Made by a program: the position numbers and the translations under genes
Origin: Opitutia bacterium
GTDB lineage: Bacteria > Verrucomicrobiota > Verrucomicrobiia > Opitutales > JANYEO01
Direction: 5' to 3'
NCBI GenBank assembly: GCA_025363025.1
Contig: JANYEO010000086.1
Location: 1 to 5,578 of the forward strand
Length of the DNA stretch: 5,578 nucleotides
In this document: piece after piece, positions 1 through 5,578 of the stretch
Numbering within the stretch: the first letter of the stretch is position 1
Layout of the letters: each line of letters starts with the position of its first letter
The notes under the pieces: generated by a model
The model's database searches: none
What the model was told of the DNA's origin: nothing
What the model saw: the letters and a program-made list of their open reading frames with translations, nothing else

Positions 1-614
1 TCCGCAAACAAAGTCAAATAAACCCATGCAAACAGAAATGCCGGAACCCCAACCCACGAAAGCTCAAACATCGCCAAGGCCGGATAATCCGCAGACTGAA
101 GCACTTCGCTGGCTAAAATATTCGTACTCGTTCCAATTAAAGTACAACACCCCCCAAAAATAGAAGCATACGAAAGGGGAATCAAAAACTTCGACGCCGG
201 CCTGCCCGACCGCCTAGCCAACCCCAAAACCACCGGCATCAATACTACAACCACCACCGTATTATTCACAAAAGCCGAAATCAAGGTCACCCCTCCGACA
301 AAAATAGCCAAAAAAACTTTATACGGCAACGTACTGGCTCTCCCTAAAAAATCAGCTAACACTTCAATAACTCCACAACGCTCCAGAGCTGCACTCAAAA
401 CAAACATCGCCGCAATCGTAAGGGGCGCCGGGCTTGCAAATACTTGAGTCAGTTCTGTCAACGTCGGCCAATAGACGGATTTTACGCACAAAGCTGTCGC
501 CACTAAAATAGAATATAATCCAATAGCCGTTAAGTCCGTTGGCCATTTTTCTAAAATAAAAGCCGTCAACGTCCCCACTAGCAAAACCATTACCCAAATA
601 AGCTCCCAATGCAT
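1..614 (-). CDS. SLC13/CitMHS-type anion permease, N-terminal part (3' partial)
   Basis: First 204 residues of a membrane transporter of the SLC13 (divalent anion) / CitMHS-like superfamily; the frame is open to the window edge. The N-terminus MHWELIWVMV then a helix and LEKWPTDLTAIGL is typical of the family start. Two signature hairpin motifs are present: SAFVNNTVVVVVLMPV (N117-N118-T119) and PLSYASIFGGCCTLIGTSTNILAS (GTSTN at 161-165). These correspond to the substrate/sodium-binding SNT-type motifs. The form resembles the subgroup that carries TrkA_C (RCK_C) domains mid-protein (SAC1/SLT-like, E. coli YfbS-like), but that region is outside the window. The substrate cannot be told: sulfate, dicarboxylate or another anion are all possible. 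The start at ATG 614 is 6 bases after the ctaG stop and has no ribosome site; ATG 590 with GGGAG 12 bases upstream is an alternative, but the extra eight residues look family-like. Confidence 0.88.
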   Translation of the reverse strand, partial: MHWELIWVMVLLVGTLTAFILEKWPTDLTAIGLYSILVATALCVKSVYWPTLTELTQVFASPAPLTIAAMFVLSAALERCGVIEVLADFLGRASTLPYKVFLAIFVGGVTLISAFVNNTVVVVVLMPVVLGLARRSGRPASKFLIPLSYASIFGGCCTLIGTSTNILASEVLQSADYPALAMFELSWVGVPAFLFAWVYLTLFA

Positions 615-620
615 AATATA

Positions 621-1427
621 TTATAGCGCAATCACTATTTTCTTTTTTCCAATTCCTTCTTCTGCTTGATACCAAACATAAAAAGCATAGGCAAAAAAAC
701 TAAAATAAGCAGCCATACTCACCCCATTCATAATAACGCCCCCCAACACTTGGTCCTGCCACGGGCTCCAGGACACAATGTGCGGCGCTAACGTATAAGT
801 AGCATACAAACATTCATCCGAAAGCGTTAAAAGACCAAAAACAGGAAATTGCCCAATCATCAGCAAAATAATATATAAAAGCTGAACCGGGGGCACCGCC
901 TTGGGTAATGTGTGCGAGGGGCTCGCCAGGGGCCACCACATTTGAAAAGCCACCAAAAACATCATCAAATGCTCCACAATATGCACCCGTTTATCCGCAA
1001 GCGCCCATTCATATAAATTAGGCATATGCCATAAAGTATAAGTCAGGGTAAAACAAAGCCCTGCAGTTGCCGGATGCATTAAAAAACGAAACGTTACTCG
1101 CACCAACCTATAATCCAGCAAGTTATCAATAAATGCAGTAGGCATCCCCCGCATCAATAGCAGCGGAATAGGGATAGCTATCAACAAATGCTGCACCATA
1201 TGCACACTAAACAAAAAGTCCTCTCCTATTTGATCCAAAGGGGAGCCAACAGCTAAATACGCGAGCCCCAGGCATGTAAAAAAAGAACCAGCTGACTTAT
1301 AAGGGAAATTGCTATCAGATGCCCATACCGCTCGATAGGGCCCCATCATCAAAGCATATAGCCAACCTAAACTTAAAAGCCCCCCCAAGAGAAGCGGTTC
1401 CGTGTGCCAATGCAAGGGAAAGGGCAT
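621..1427 (-). CDS. ctaG: Caa3-type cytochrome c oxidase assembly factor CtaG
   Basis: Integral membrane protein of the Caa3_CtaG family (268 residues), needed in Bacillus for active caa3 oxidase and thought to act in CuB insertion; it is unrelated to the Cox11 protein also called CtaG. About seven helices lie near 11-30, 45-61, 72-92, 117-135, 148-166, 181-200 and 229-253. Conserved features seen are the HMVQH motif (H76, H80), W133-H134 in LWHMP, and the VHIVEH motif (H149, H153), candidate metal ligands, plus the W223-x-D-Q segment before the last helix. The tail is basic (KKK at 261-263). The ATG lies 46 bases after coxD; a TAA four codons upstream in frame rules out a longer start. No Shine-Dalgarno site is visible. 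Its presence fits a caa3 oxidase and may explain why no Cox11 gene is seen here. Confidence 0.93.
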   Translation of the reverse strand: MPFPLHWHTEPLLLGGLLSLGWLYALMMGPYRAVWASDSNFPYKSAGSFFTCLGLAYLAVGSPLDQIGEDFLFSVHMVQHLLIAIPIPLLLMRGMPTAFIDNLLDYRLVRVTFRFLMHPATAGLCFTLTYTLWHMPNLYEWALADKRVHIVEHLMMFLVAFQMWWPLASPSHTLPKAVPPVQLLYIILLMIGQFPVFGLLTLSDECLYATYTLAPHIVSWSPWQDQVLGGVIMNGVSMAAYFSFFAYAFYVWYQAEEGIGKKKIVIAL

Positions 1428-1473
1428 AAAAGGTATTTAAGCTAATTTGAAAACCTCAATTTATGGCGAGACA
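1428..1473 (-). other. Intergenic spacer between coxD and ctaG
   Basis: These 46 AT-rich bases are the largest gap in the cluster. I see no convincing promoter, terminator or ribosome site. A GAGG at 1453-1456 is about 25 bases from the ctaG start, too far to serve it. A weak 4-bp hairpin (TTGA/TCAA) is present but is not followed by a T run, so read-through from coxD to ctaG is likely. Confidence 0.5.
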
Positions 1474-1842
1474 TTAAACCCAAGCCTTGGGCTCAATTCG
1501 CATACCCTCCATCATCGCATGGGCCGTAACATCGACGTCGCTTTGAACAAAAAGCTCCATCAAAGCCAAGACAGTTCCAATTGCAATCGCAAGACCCGTG
1601 ATAAACACCCAAAGGAGCAAAGGCCGATCATAAATGAGGTGCATAAACCACATAATAACCCCAAAAAATTTAATGATCGAACACCCTACCAATAACACCA
1701 ACAAAGCTGGCCGCATAAATGGGAGAAAAATAGCAACAATCTCTATCCCGGTGAGCGCCGCAAGGAAAATAGCCAAATTAAAAAACGTGTGATAACGACG
1801 ATTTTCAACGGCCTTAATGTGTTTCAACGAATGCGCATGCAT
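1474..1842 (-). CDS. coxD: Cytochrome c oxidase subunit IV (small prokaryotic subunit, COX4_pro/CyoD superfamily)
   Basis: Small accessory membrane subunit of 122 residues, of the family that includes CtaF and CyoD; it supports assembly or stability of the oxidase. Three hydrophobic helices are visible at about 20-40, 44-71 and 74-98. The family hallmark is the helix-2 end K58-FFGVIMWFMHLIYD, matching the usual K-x-n-FMHL pattern. The N-terminus is short and His-rich (MHAHSLKH). The tail after helix 3 (about 99-122) is hydrophilic. The ATG lies 11 bases after the coxC stop, preceded by a T6 run rather than a ribosome site. Position between coxC and ctaG matches CtaF in the Bacillus order. Sequence in this family is weakly conserved, so the call rests on topology, the FMHL motif and position together. 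Confidence 0.88.
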   Translation of the reverse strand: MHAHSLKHIKAVENRRYHTFFNLAIFLAALTGIEIVAIFLPFMRPALLVLLVGCSIIKFFGVIMWFMHLIYDRPLLLWVFITGLAIAIGTVLALMELFVQSDVDVTAHAMMEGMRIEPKAWV

Positions 1843-1853
1843 AAAAAACAGGG

Positions 1854-2525
1854 CTAGAGGTATTCAACCAAGTAAACGACGGTAAAAATAATAATCCAAA
1901 CAATATCAACAAAATGCCAATATAGACCACATATCTCGACATCTAAAGCACTATCACGTGTCATCCGACCGCTGAAGGAATAAAAAAAGAGGCCTATCAG
2001 CCACAGCACGCCAATCGCTACGTGTGTTCCATGTGTTCCCGTTAATACAAAAAAAGTTGAACCAAAGACACTATTACTCAATGTCATCGGTGGCACACCC
2101 AGTTCAGGGTTCCCATGAACAAACTCAGTAAACTCAAAAACCTGGCATCCTAAAAAAATAAAGCCAAAGAAAATGACCCCCAAGACGTTCCGACGAAAAC
2201 TCTTTAATTCGCCTTTGTGCATGGCTGATACCGCAATTGCCATCAAAAAAGAACTCATCAACAAGATGAAAGTACTAAAAGACGTCAGCTCTATATTAAA
2301 GGTCTGCGTAATGTTTAATATTCCCTCTTCAGTTGCACCTGACGGATAAAGTTTCCGGTAAATTAAGTGCGTCGTAATGAGCGTGCCAAAAAACATGCAG
2401 TCCGAGGCAAGAAAAAGCCACATAATGAGCTTTTTATTCTCGATACCACTACTGGTATGGGCATGTGCATGAGCTGGCTCAGGTAATGAAAGGCTAGCAG
2501 TCGTTTCCATTTTAAATAAAGACAC
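1854..2525 (-). CDS. coxC: Cytochrome c oxidase subunit III
   Basis: Non-catalytic membrane subunit III (223 residues) that stabilises subunit I and its proton uptake path. Five predicted helices lie at about 33-52, 80-102, 113-131, 153-181 and 200-222, the short form lacking the first two helices of the mitochondrial protein. Family motifs are ASDCMFFGTL (D42 where many homologues have Glu), TGTHGTHVAIG (H165, H168) and the terminal GLYWHFVDIVW. The N-terminus carries a small His/Ala run (residues 19-23). I take the GTG at 2525 as the start because an AAGGG sits 7 bases upstream, inside the end of coxA. The ATG five codons later (2510) has no ribosome site. Only 3 bases separate it from the coxA stop, suggesting translational coupling. 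Confidence 0.94.
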   Translation of the reverse strand: MSLFKMETTASLSLPEPAHAHAHTSSGIENKKLIMWLFLASDCMFFGTLITTHLIYRKLYPSGATEEGILNITQTFNIELTSFSTFILLMSSFLMAIAVSAMHKGELKSFRRNVLGVIFFGFIFLGCQVFEFTEFVHGNPELGVPPMTLSNSVFGSTFFVLTGTHGTHVAIGVLWLIGLFFYSFSGRMTRDSALDVEICGLYWHFVDIVWIIIFTVVYLVEYL

Positions 2526-2528
2526 AGG

Positions 2529-4538
2529 TTAACCCTTAAACTCGGATGATGATTGAGTCTCACCCATAGCTCCCGCTTCTGCGTGTAGAGCCGCAGGCTT
2601 AATGTAATAGCCCCCCGGCCCCTCCAGTGCCCAGCAAAGAATCGTAAATACTACTATGCTAAGCCCTACAATTACCCCATAGCCGGCAAATACAACCCCG
2701 GCTCCATGCATACACATAGAGATCCCGAAAACTAAAAACCCAAGGCCTCCAAAAGGCGGCCACCAAGACTGGCTCGGCATATGGATACCATGTGGGTCGA
2801 TCGGTTCATACGTTAAACGAGCCTCTTCTCCTGCCTCATGCTTATGAAGCCACCAAGCATCGCGGCCTTGAACAACCGGCATCGCCGCAAAATTATAAGC
2901 CGGCACAGGCGAAGGAAGGGACCATTCTAAGGTCCGTGCATCCCAAGGGTCGCTCCCGCAAGGCTTACCCTTAATGACGGTACGCACCACATCGATAAAA
3001 CAAAGGAGAATCCCGATTCCTAAAACAAAGGCCCCCACTGTCGCCACTGGATTCCATAACTCCCAGCCAAAGCCGGACCAATACGTATGTGTACGCCGCG
3101 GCATCCCCGCAAGCCCAAGGTAATGCATAGGGAAAAACGTTACATTAAAGCCCACAATCACCATTCCAGCCACCCAATAACCCAATTTTTGATTCATCAT
3201 CCGGCCAAATACTTTAGGCACCCAATAATAAATCCCCGCGAGTAAGGATAAAAGAAGCCCTCCCACCAGCACATAGTGAAAATGCGCCACCACAAAATAA
3301 CTATCCTGCTGCTGTGCATCCGCAGGTGCTGCTGAGTGCATAATGCCACTCATCCCTCCGAGCATAAACATCCAGATAAAACCGAGGGAAAAAACCATAG
3401 GCACACTGAAACGAATACGCCCCCCCCATAGTGTTCCAATCCAATTTAAAATTTTAACCCCCGTTGGCACCGCAATCCCCATGGTTAACAGGGAAAAAGC
3501 CGCCGTTGCCACCTTTCCGAGGCCTGTCGTAAACATATGATGGCTCCACACAGTAAAGCCCATAAAACCAATGACCGCTCCTGAAAAAACGATGAGCGGG
3601 TACCCATACAACGGCTTGCGTGAAGCCGTCGGGATGATCTCCGAAATAATCCCCATGCCCGGCAAAATCAAAATATAAACTTCAGGGTGGCCAAAAATCC
3701 AGAATAAGTGCTGCCATAAAATAGGCTGCCCTCCTTTTTCAACATGGAAGAAATTAGTTTCAAAAAACCGGTCAAACATGAGCTCCAGCAAAGCAATCGT
3801 GATAGCCGGAAAAGCAAAAATAATGAGCACCCCGGTAACCAACGTCATCCAGGTAAAAAGAGGCAACCGCATCATGGTCAACCCCGGGGCCCGCATATTA
3901 ATAATCGTAACAATAAAATTAAACGAAGCCGCCAACGACGCCACACCCAAAATTTGTATACCTAAAAGCCAAAAATCGGTCCCCACTCCACTAAACTGAA
4001 CACTCGTTAAGGGCGAATAAGCAAACCAACCAACAGCCGGCACAATATCTGTCTTCCCGTCAACCGGGATAAACCAGCCAAATGTTTCCGCTAATTGAAA
4101 GAACCAGCTTAAATTCAATACAAGCGCCCCAGCCAAAAATACCCAAAAACTAAAAGCATTTAAACGCGGGAAAGCCACATCCCGGGCTCCAATCTGAAGC
4201 GGCATAATATAATTAAAAAATGCAGCCGAAAGCGGCATGACTCCGAGGAAAATCATCGTCGTCCCGTGCATTGTAAAAAGCTGGTTATACAACTGGGCAG
4301 ATATTAAATGATTGTTGGGAATAATCAGCTGCAGCCGAATAACTAAAGCCTCAATGCCCCCCACTAAGAAAAAGAAAAGCGCACAGGCCGCGTACAGCAT
4401 GCCAATTTTCTTATGATCAACCGTCGTTAACCAATCCGCGATTCCAGTTGTATAGTCCGGGCGGGTTAAACCTAACGCACTCTTAATGTGCGGCAATTGT
4501 GATTTACAGGCAACCGCCTCGTGATAATCCGTGGCCAT
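2529..4538 (-). CDS. coxA: Cytochrome c oxidase subunit I (heme-copper oxidase, type A1-like)
   Basis: Catalytic subunit of 669 residues; it reduces O2 to water at the heme a3-CuB centre and pumps protons. By motif, heme a ligands are H91 and H421, heme a3 ligand is H419, and CuB ligands are H284, H333 and H334, with Y288 in HPEVY as the expected cross-linked tyrosine. Proton-path residues are present: D120, N109, N127 and E286 (D pathway) and K362 in VPTGVK (K pathway). E286 in GHPEVY marks the A1 type. The heme-propionate arginine pair R481-R482 is kept. Two features stand out. At the usual His-Asp pair of the Mg/Mn site the sequence is Q411-D412. The chain is also longer than the roughly 550-residue proteobacterial form, with a hydrophilic linker (about 522-592) and two extra helices (about 595-640), as in Bacillus-type caa3 enzymes. 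The ATG start lies 10 bases after coxB, with no clear ribosome site. Confidence 0.97.
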   Translation of the reverse strand: MATDYHEAVACKSQLPHIKSALGLTRPDYTTGIADWLTTVDHKKIGMLYAACALFFFLVGGIEALVIRLQLIIPNNHLISAQLYNQLFTMHGTTMIFLGVMPLSAAFFNYIMPLQIGARDVAFPRLNAFSFWVFLAGALVLNLSWFFQLAETFGWFIPVDGKTDIVPAVGWFAYSPLTSVQFSGVGTDFWLLGIQILGVASLAASFNFIVTIINMRAPGLTMMRLPLFTWMTLVTGVLIIFAFPAITIALLELMFDRFFETNFFHVEKGGQPILWQHLFWIFGHPEVYILILPGMGIISEIIPTASRKPLYGYPLIVFSGAVIGFMGFTVWSHHMFTTGLGKVATAAFSLLTMGIAVPTGVKILNWIGTLWGGRIRFSVPMVFSLGFIWMFMLGGMSGIMHSAAPADAQQQDSYFVVAHFHYVLVGGLLLSLLAGIYYWVPKVFGRMMNQKLGYWVAGMVIVGFNVTFFPMHYLGLAGMPRRTHTYWSGFGWELWNPVATVGAFVLGIGILLCFIDVVRTVIKGKPCGSDPWDARTLEWSLPSPVPAYNFAAMPVVQGRDAWWLHKHEAGEEARLTYEPIDPHGIHMPSQSWWPPFGGLGFLVFGISMCMHGAGVVFAGYGVIVGLSIVVFTILCWALEGPGGYYIKPAALHAEAGAMGETQSSSEFKG
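2533..2537 (-). promoter_or_regulatory. Shine-Dalgarno site for coxC
   Basis: AAGGG on the minus strand lies 7 bases before the GTG at 2525. It overlaps the last sense codons of coxA, just before its TAA. It is the only good Shine-Dalgarno match among the five gene starts in the window, and it decides GTG 2525 over ATG 2510. Confidence 0.6.
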
Positions 4539-4548
4539 AAAAATAACT

Positions 4549-5578
4549 TTATTGAAGGGTTTGAAGATAAGCTACAATCTTATCAATATCGTCTTGTGTG
4601 AGAGAAATAGACTTTAATCCTCCCATCGGGTCATGAAACATTAAATTACCCGGCTTTAAATGGTCGGAGTTATGAACCCAGTTAAAAAGGTTTTCTCGCT
4701 GCTTCTCAGGTGAAATAGGGCCTTCATCAATGCGATTATCAAGAATGCCCGCGGCCAATGTCTTGCGTGTAGCTACATGCGTCAAATTAGGCCCTTTCAC
4801 GCCCTGTGCATGGGTATTGCCTTGGATTTTGTGACAAAGCACACACGTTCTATCCGTAAAAAGCTGCATGCCTTCAAGCGCTTTTGGATCTACTGGATCT
4901 CTAGCATCTTCTTGTTGATGCTTCACCCACGCCTGAAAGGCTTCAGGAGAAACTACCTCTGCCCTAAAAGACATATAAGCATGGGCCGATCCACAAAACT
5001 CTGCACACTGCCCATAGTAATAACCTAACTCATCTCCACGAATCCACATCCAATTCGCCCGCCCAGGTATCAAGTCTACCTTCCCCGCTAGCTTAGGTAG
5101 CCAAAAAGAGTGGATCACGTCTACGGATTTTAAATTTAACTTAACAGTTTTGCCAATCGGAATTGTAAATTCATTGGCTGTTACAATACCCAGCTGCGGA
5201 TACTCAAAGGCCCACCACCATTGATAACCCATGACGTTGATTGTCAAAACTTCTTCATCCGCTTTTTCAGAAAGCGGCCCCTTATACCACGCCCCCAAGA
5301 GCGATTGAGGGTCATCAGGCAATTCATCCATATACCATACCGCACGCAAAGTAGGGATGCCAATAATCACCAAAAGCAAAATCGAAACCCCAATCAGCCC
5401 AACCTCCACCAAAGGATTCCCATGCCCTTGAGGCGGCATCGGCTTATCTTTATCCACTTCACGCTCTCTAAAATAAAAAACCGCCCAAAGAAGCGTCCCT
5501 CCAACAACAATAAAAATAAAAAGCGTCACCCATACCGTCACCATAAAGAGCTCGTGCTGCGCTAATGCAACAGGCCCC
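4549..5578 (-). CDS. coxB: Cytochrome c oxidase subunit II with C-terminal cytochrome c domain (caa3 type), 5' partial
   Basis: CuA-bearing subunit II of a caa3 oxidase; it accepts electrons from cytochrome c on the outer face of the cytoplasmic membrane and passes them to subunit I. Residues are numbered from the in-frame ATG at 5544. Two membrane helices lie at about 4-25 and 46-69, followed by the W-rich electron-entry segment (W109-W111). The CuA ligands are all present: H145, C180, E182, C184, H188, M191. A cytochrome c domain follows (about 223-331), with heme motif C234-x-x-C237-H238 and likely axial ligand M302 in a KPGNLM context. The ATG at 5544 is probably not the start: the frame stays open for 11 more codons (reading GPVALAQHELF) to the window edge, and that ATG sits at the mouth of helix 1, so the signal peptide and start lie outside. 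The stop is 10 bases before coxA. Family membership is near certain. Confidence 0.96.
   Translation of the reverse strand, partial: GPVALAQHELFMVTVWVTLFIFIVVGGTLLWAVFYFREREVDKDKPMPPQGHGNPLVEVGLIGVSILLLVIIGIPTLRAVWYMDELPDDPQSLLGAWYKGPLSEKADEEVLTINVMGYQWWWAFEYPQLGIVTANEFTIPIGKTVKLNLKSVDVIHSFWLPKLAGKVDLIPGRANWMWIRGDELGYYYGQCAEFCGSAHAYMSFRAEVVSPEAFQAWVKHQQEDARDPVDPKALEGMQLFTDRTCVLCHKIQGNTHAQGVKGPNLTHVATRKTLAAGILDNRIDEGPISPEKQRENLFNWVHNSDHLKPGNLMFHDPMGGLKSISLTQDDIDKIVAYLQTLQ
4831..4845 (-). other. Heme c attachment motif (CVLCH) of CoxB
   Basis: The codons read Cys-Val-Leu-Cys-His, the covalent heme c attachment site. It lies after the CuA domain in the same reading frame, which defines the caa3 subtype (cytochrome c fused to subunit II) rather than plain aa3. 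The likely sixth heme ligand is M302, 64 residues downstream of H238. Confidence 0.94.
4972..5007 (-). other. CuA copper-binding loop of CoxB
   Basis: These codons encode the CAEFCGSAHAYM loop, the standard C-x-E-x-C-x3-H-x2-M signature of the binuclear CuA centre. The remaining ligand, H145, lies in the upstream VIHSFW motif. All expected ligands are intact, so the subunit should bind copper and be functional. It also separates this protein from the quinol oxidase subunit II (CyoA), which lacks CuA. Confidence 0.95.

Noticed and set aside
588..607. Alternative permease start at ATG 590 with GGGAG upstream
   Set aside because: The spacing of 12 bases is long, and the eight residues gained with ATG 614 (MHWELIWV) resemble the usual start of the family, so 614 is preferred, though not proven.
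620..625. TATAAT on the minus strand just before the permease start
   Set aside because: It looks like a -10 box, but it overlaps the ctaG stop, lies only 5 bases from the ATG, and the nearest TTGGAA is about 21 bases away, too far for a normal -35. Chance AT-rich sequence is more likely.
364..675. Minus-strand open frame of 103 codons
   Set aside because: It overlaps the 3' end of ctaG and most of the permease start in another frame. The permease frame gives clear family motifs; this one gives none.
1444..1462. Possible hairpin in the coxD-ctaG spacer
   Set aside because: Only a 4-bp TTGA/TCAA stem with a mismatch beyond it and no following T run; too weak for a terminator or attenuator.
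2363..2563. Minus-strand open frame of 66 codons spanning the coxA/coxC junction
   Set aside because: Out-of-frame shadow of coxC; no family-like sequence.
3744..3999. Two overlapping plus-strand open frames opposite coxA
   Set aside because: Both are antisense to the conserved catalytic core of coxA and read as basic, low-complexity protein. The same applies to the shorter plus-strand frames at 1447-1695, 2792-2974, 3343-3540 and 4777-5028.
5221..5565. Plus-strand open frame of 114 codons opposite coxB
   Set aside because: It lies antisense to the helix-rich N-terminus of coxB; its Arg/Asn/Lys/His-rich, low-complexity translation is the usual mirror of hydrophobic codons, with no recognisable domain.

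Overview
The window is an almost gap-free run of six genes, all on the minus strand, so transcription goes from high to low coordinates. Five of them form a caa3-type (cytochrome c-fused, heme-copper) aerobic terminal oxidase locus in the order coxB-coxA-coxC-coxD-ctaG. This is the same order as the classic ctaCDEFG cluster of Bacillus. The sixth, at the low-coordinate end, is the N-terminal part of an SLC13/CitMHS-type anion permease, cut by the window edge. coxB is cut at the other edge: its reading frame stays open through position 5578, so its signal peptide and true start lie outside.

Layout in transcription order: coxB (5578 to 4549, 5' partial; two membrane helices, CuA domain and C-terminal cytochrome c), coxA (4538 to 2529; catalytic subunit I), coxC (2525 to 1854; subunit III, GTG start), coxD (1842 to 1474; small subunit IV), ctaG (1427 to 621; seven-helix assembly factor), SLC13-like permease (614 to 1, 3' partial). 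Gaps between genes are 10, 3, 11, 46 and 6 bases, which suggests a single transcript. No promoter or terminator is visible, and no stretch over 50 bases lacks a gene.

Function: soluble or tethered cytochrome c electrons enter at the CoxB heme c / CuA site, pass to heme a and then to the heme a3-CuB centre in CoxA, where O2 is reduced to water with proton pumping. CoxC and CoxD stabilise the complex. CtaG is needed for making active caa3 oxidase, probably at the copper step. The permease has no obvious place in this pathway.

Organism: an aerobically respiring bacterium with a moderate, somewhat AT-leaning composition (judged by eye, not counted). Most start codons lack a Shine-Dalgarno sequence. 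The protein style (long 14-helix CoxA, short five-helix CoxC, caa3 CoxB, CtaG rather than Cox11) fits PVC-group (for example Verrucomicrobia), Acidobacteria-like or similar lineages better than an alphaproteobacterium. I cannot fix the phylum from this window. I see no novel system here. The points worth a second look are the linked permease, the altered metal-site residue in CoxA, and the unusual translation start contexts.
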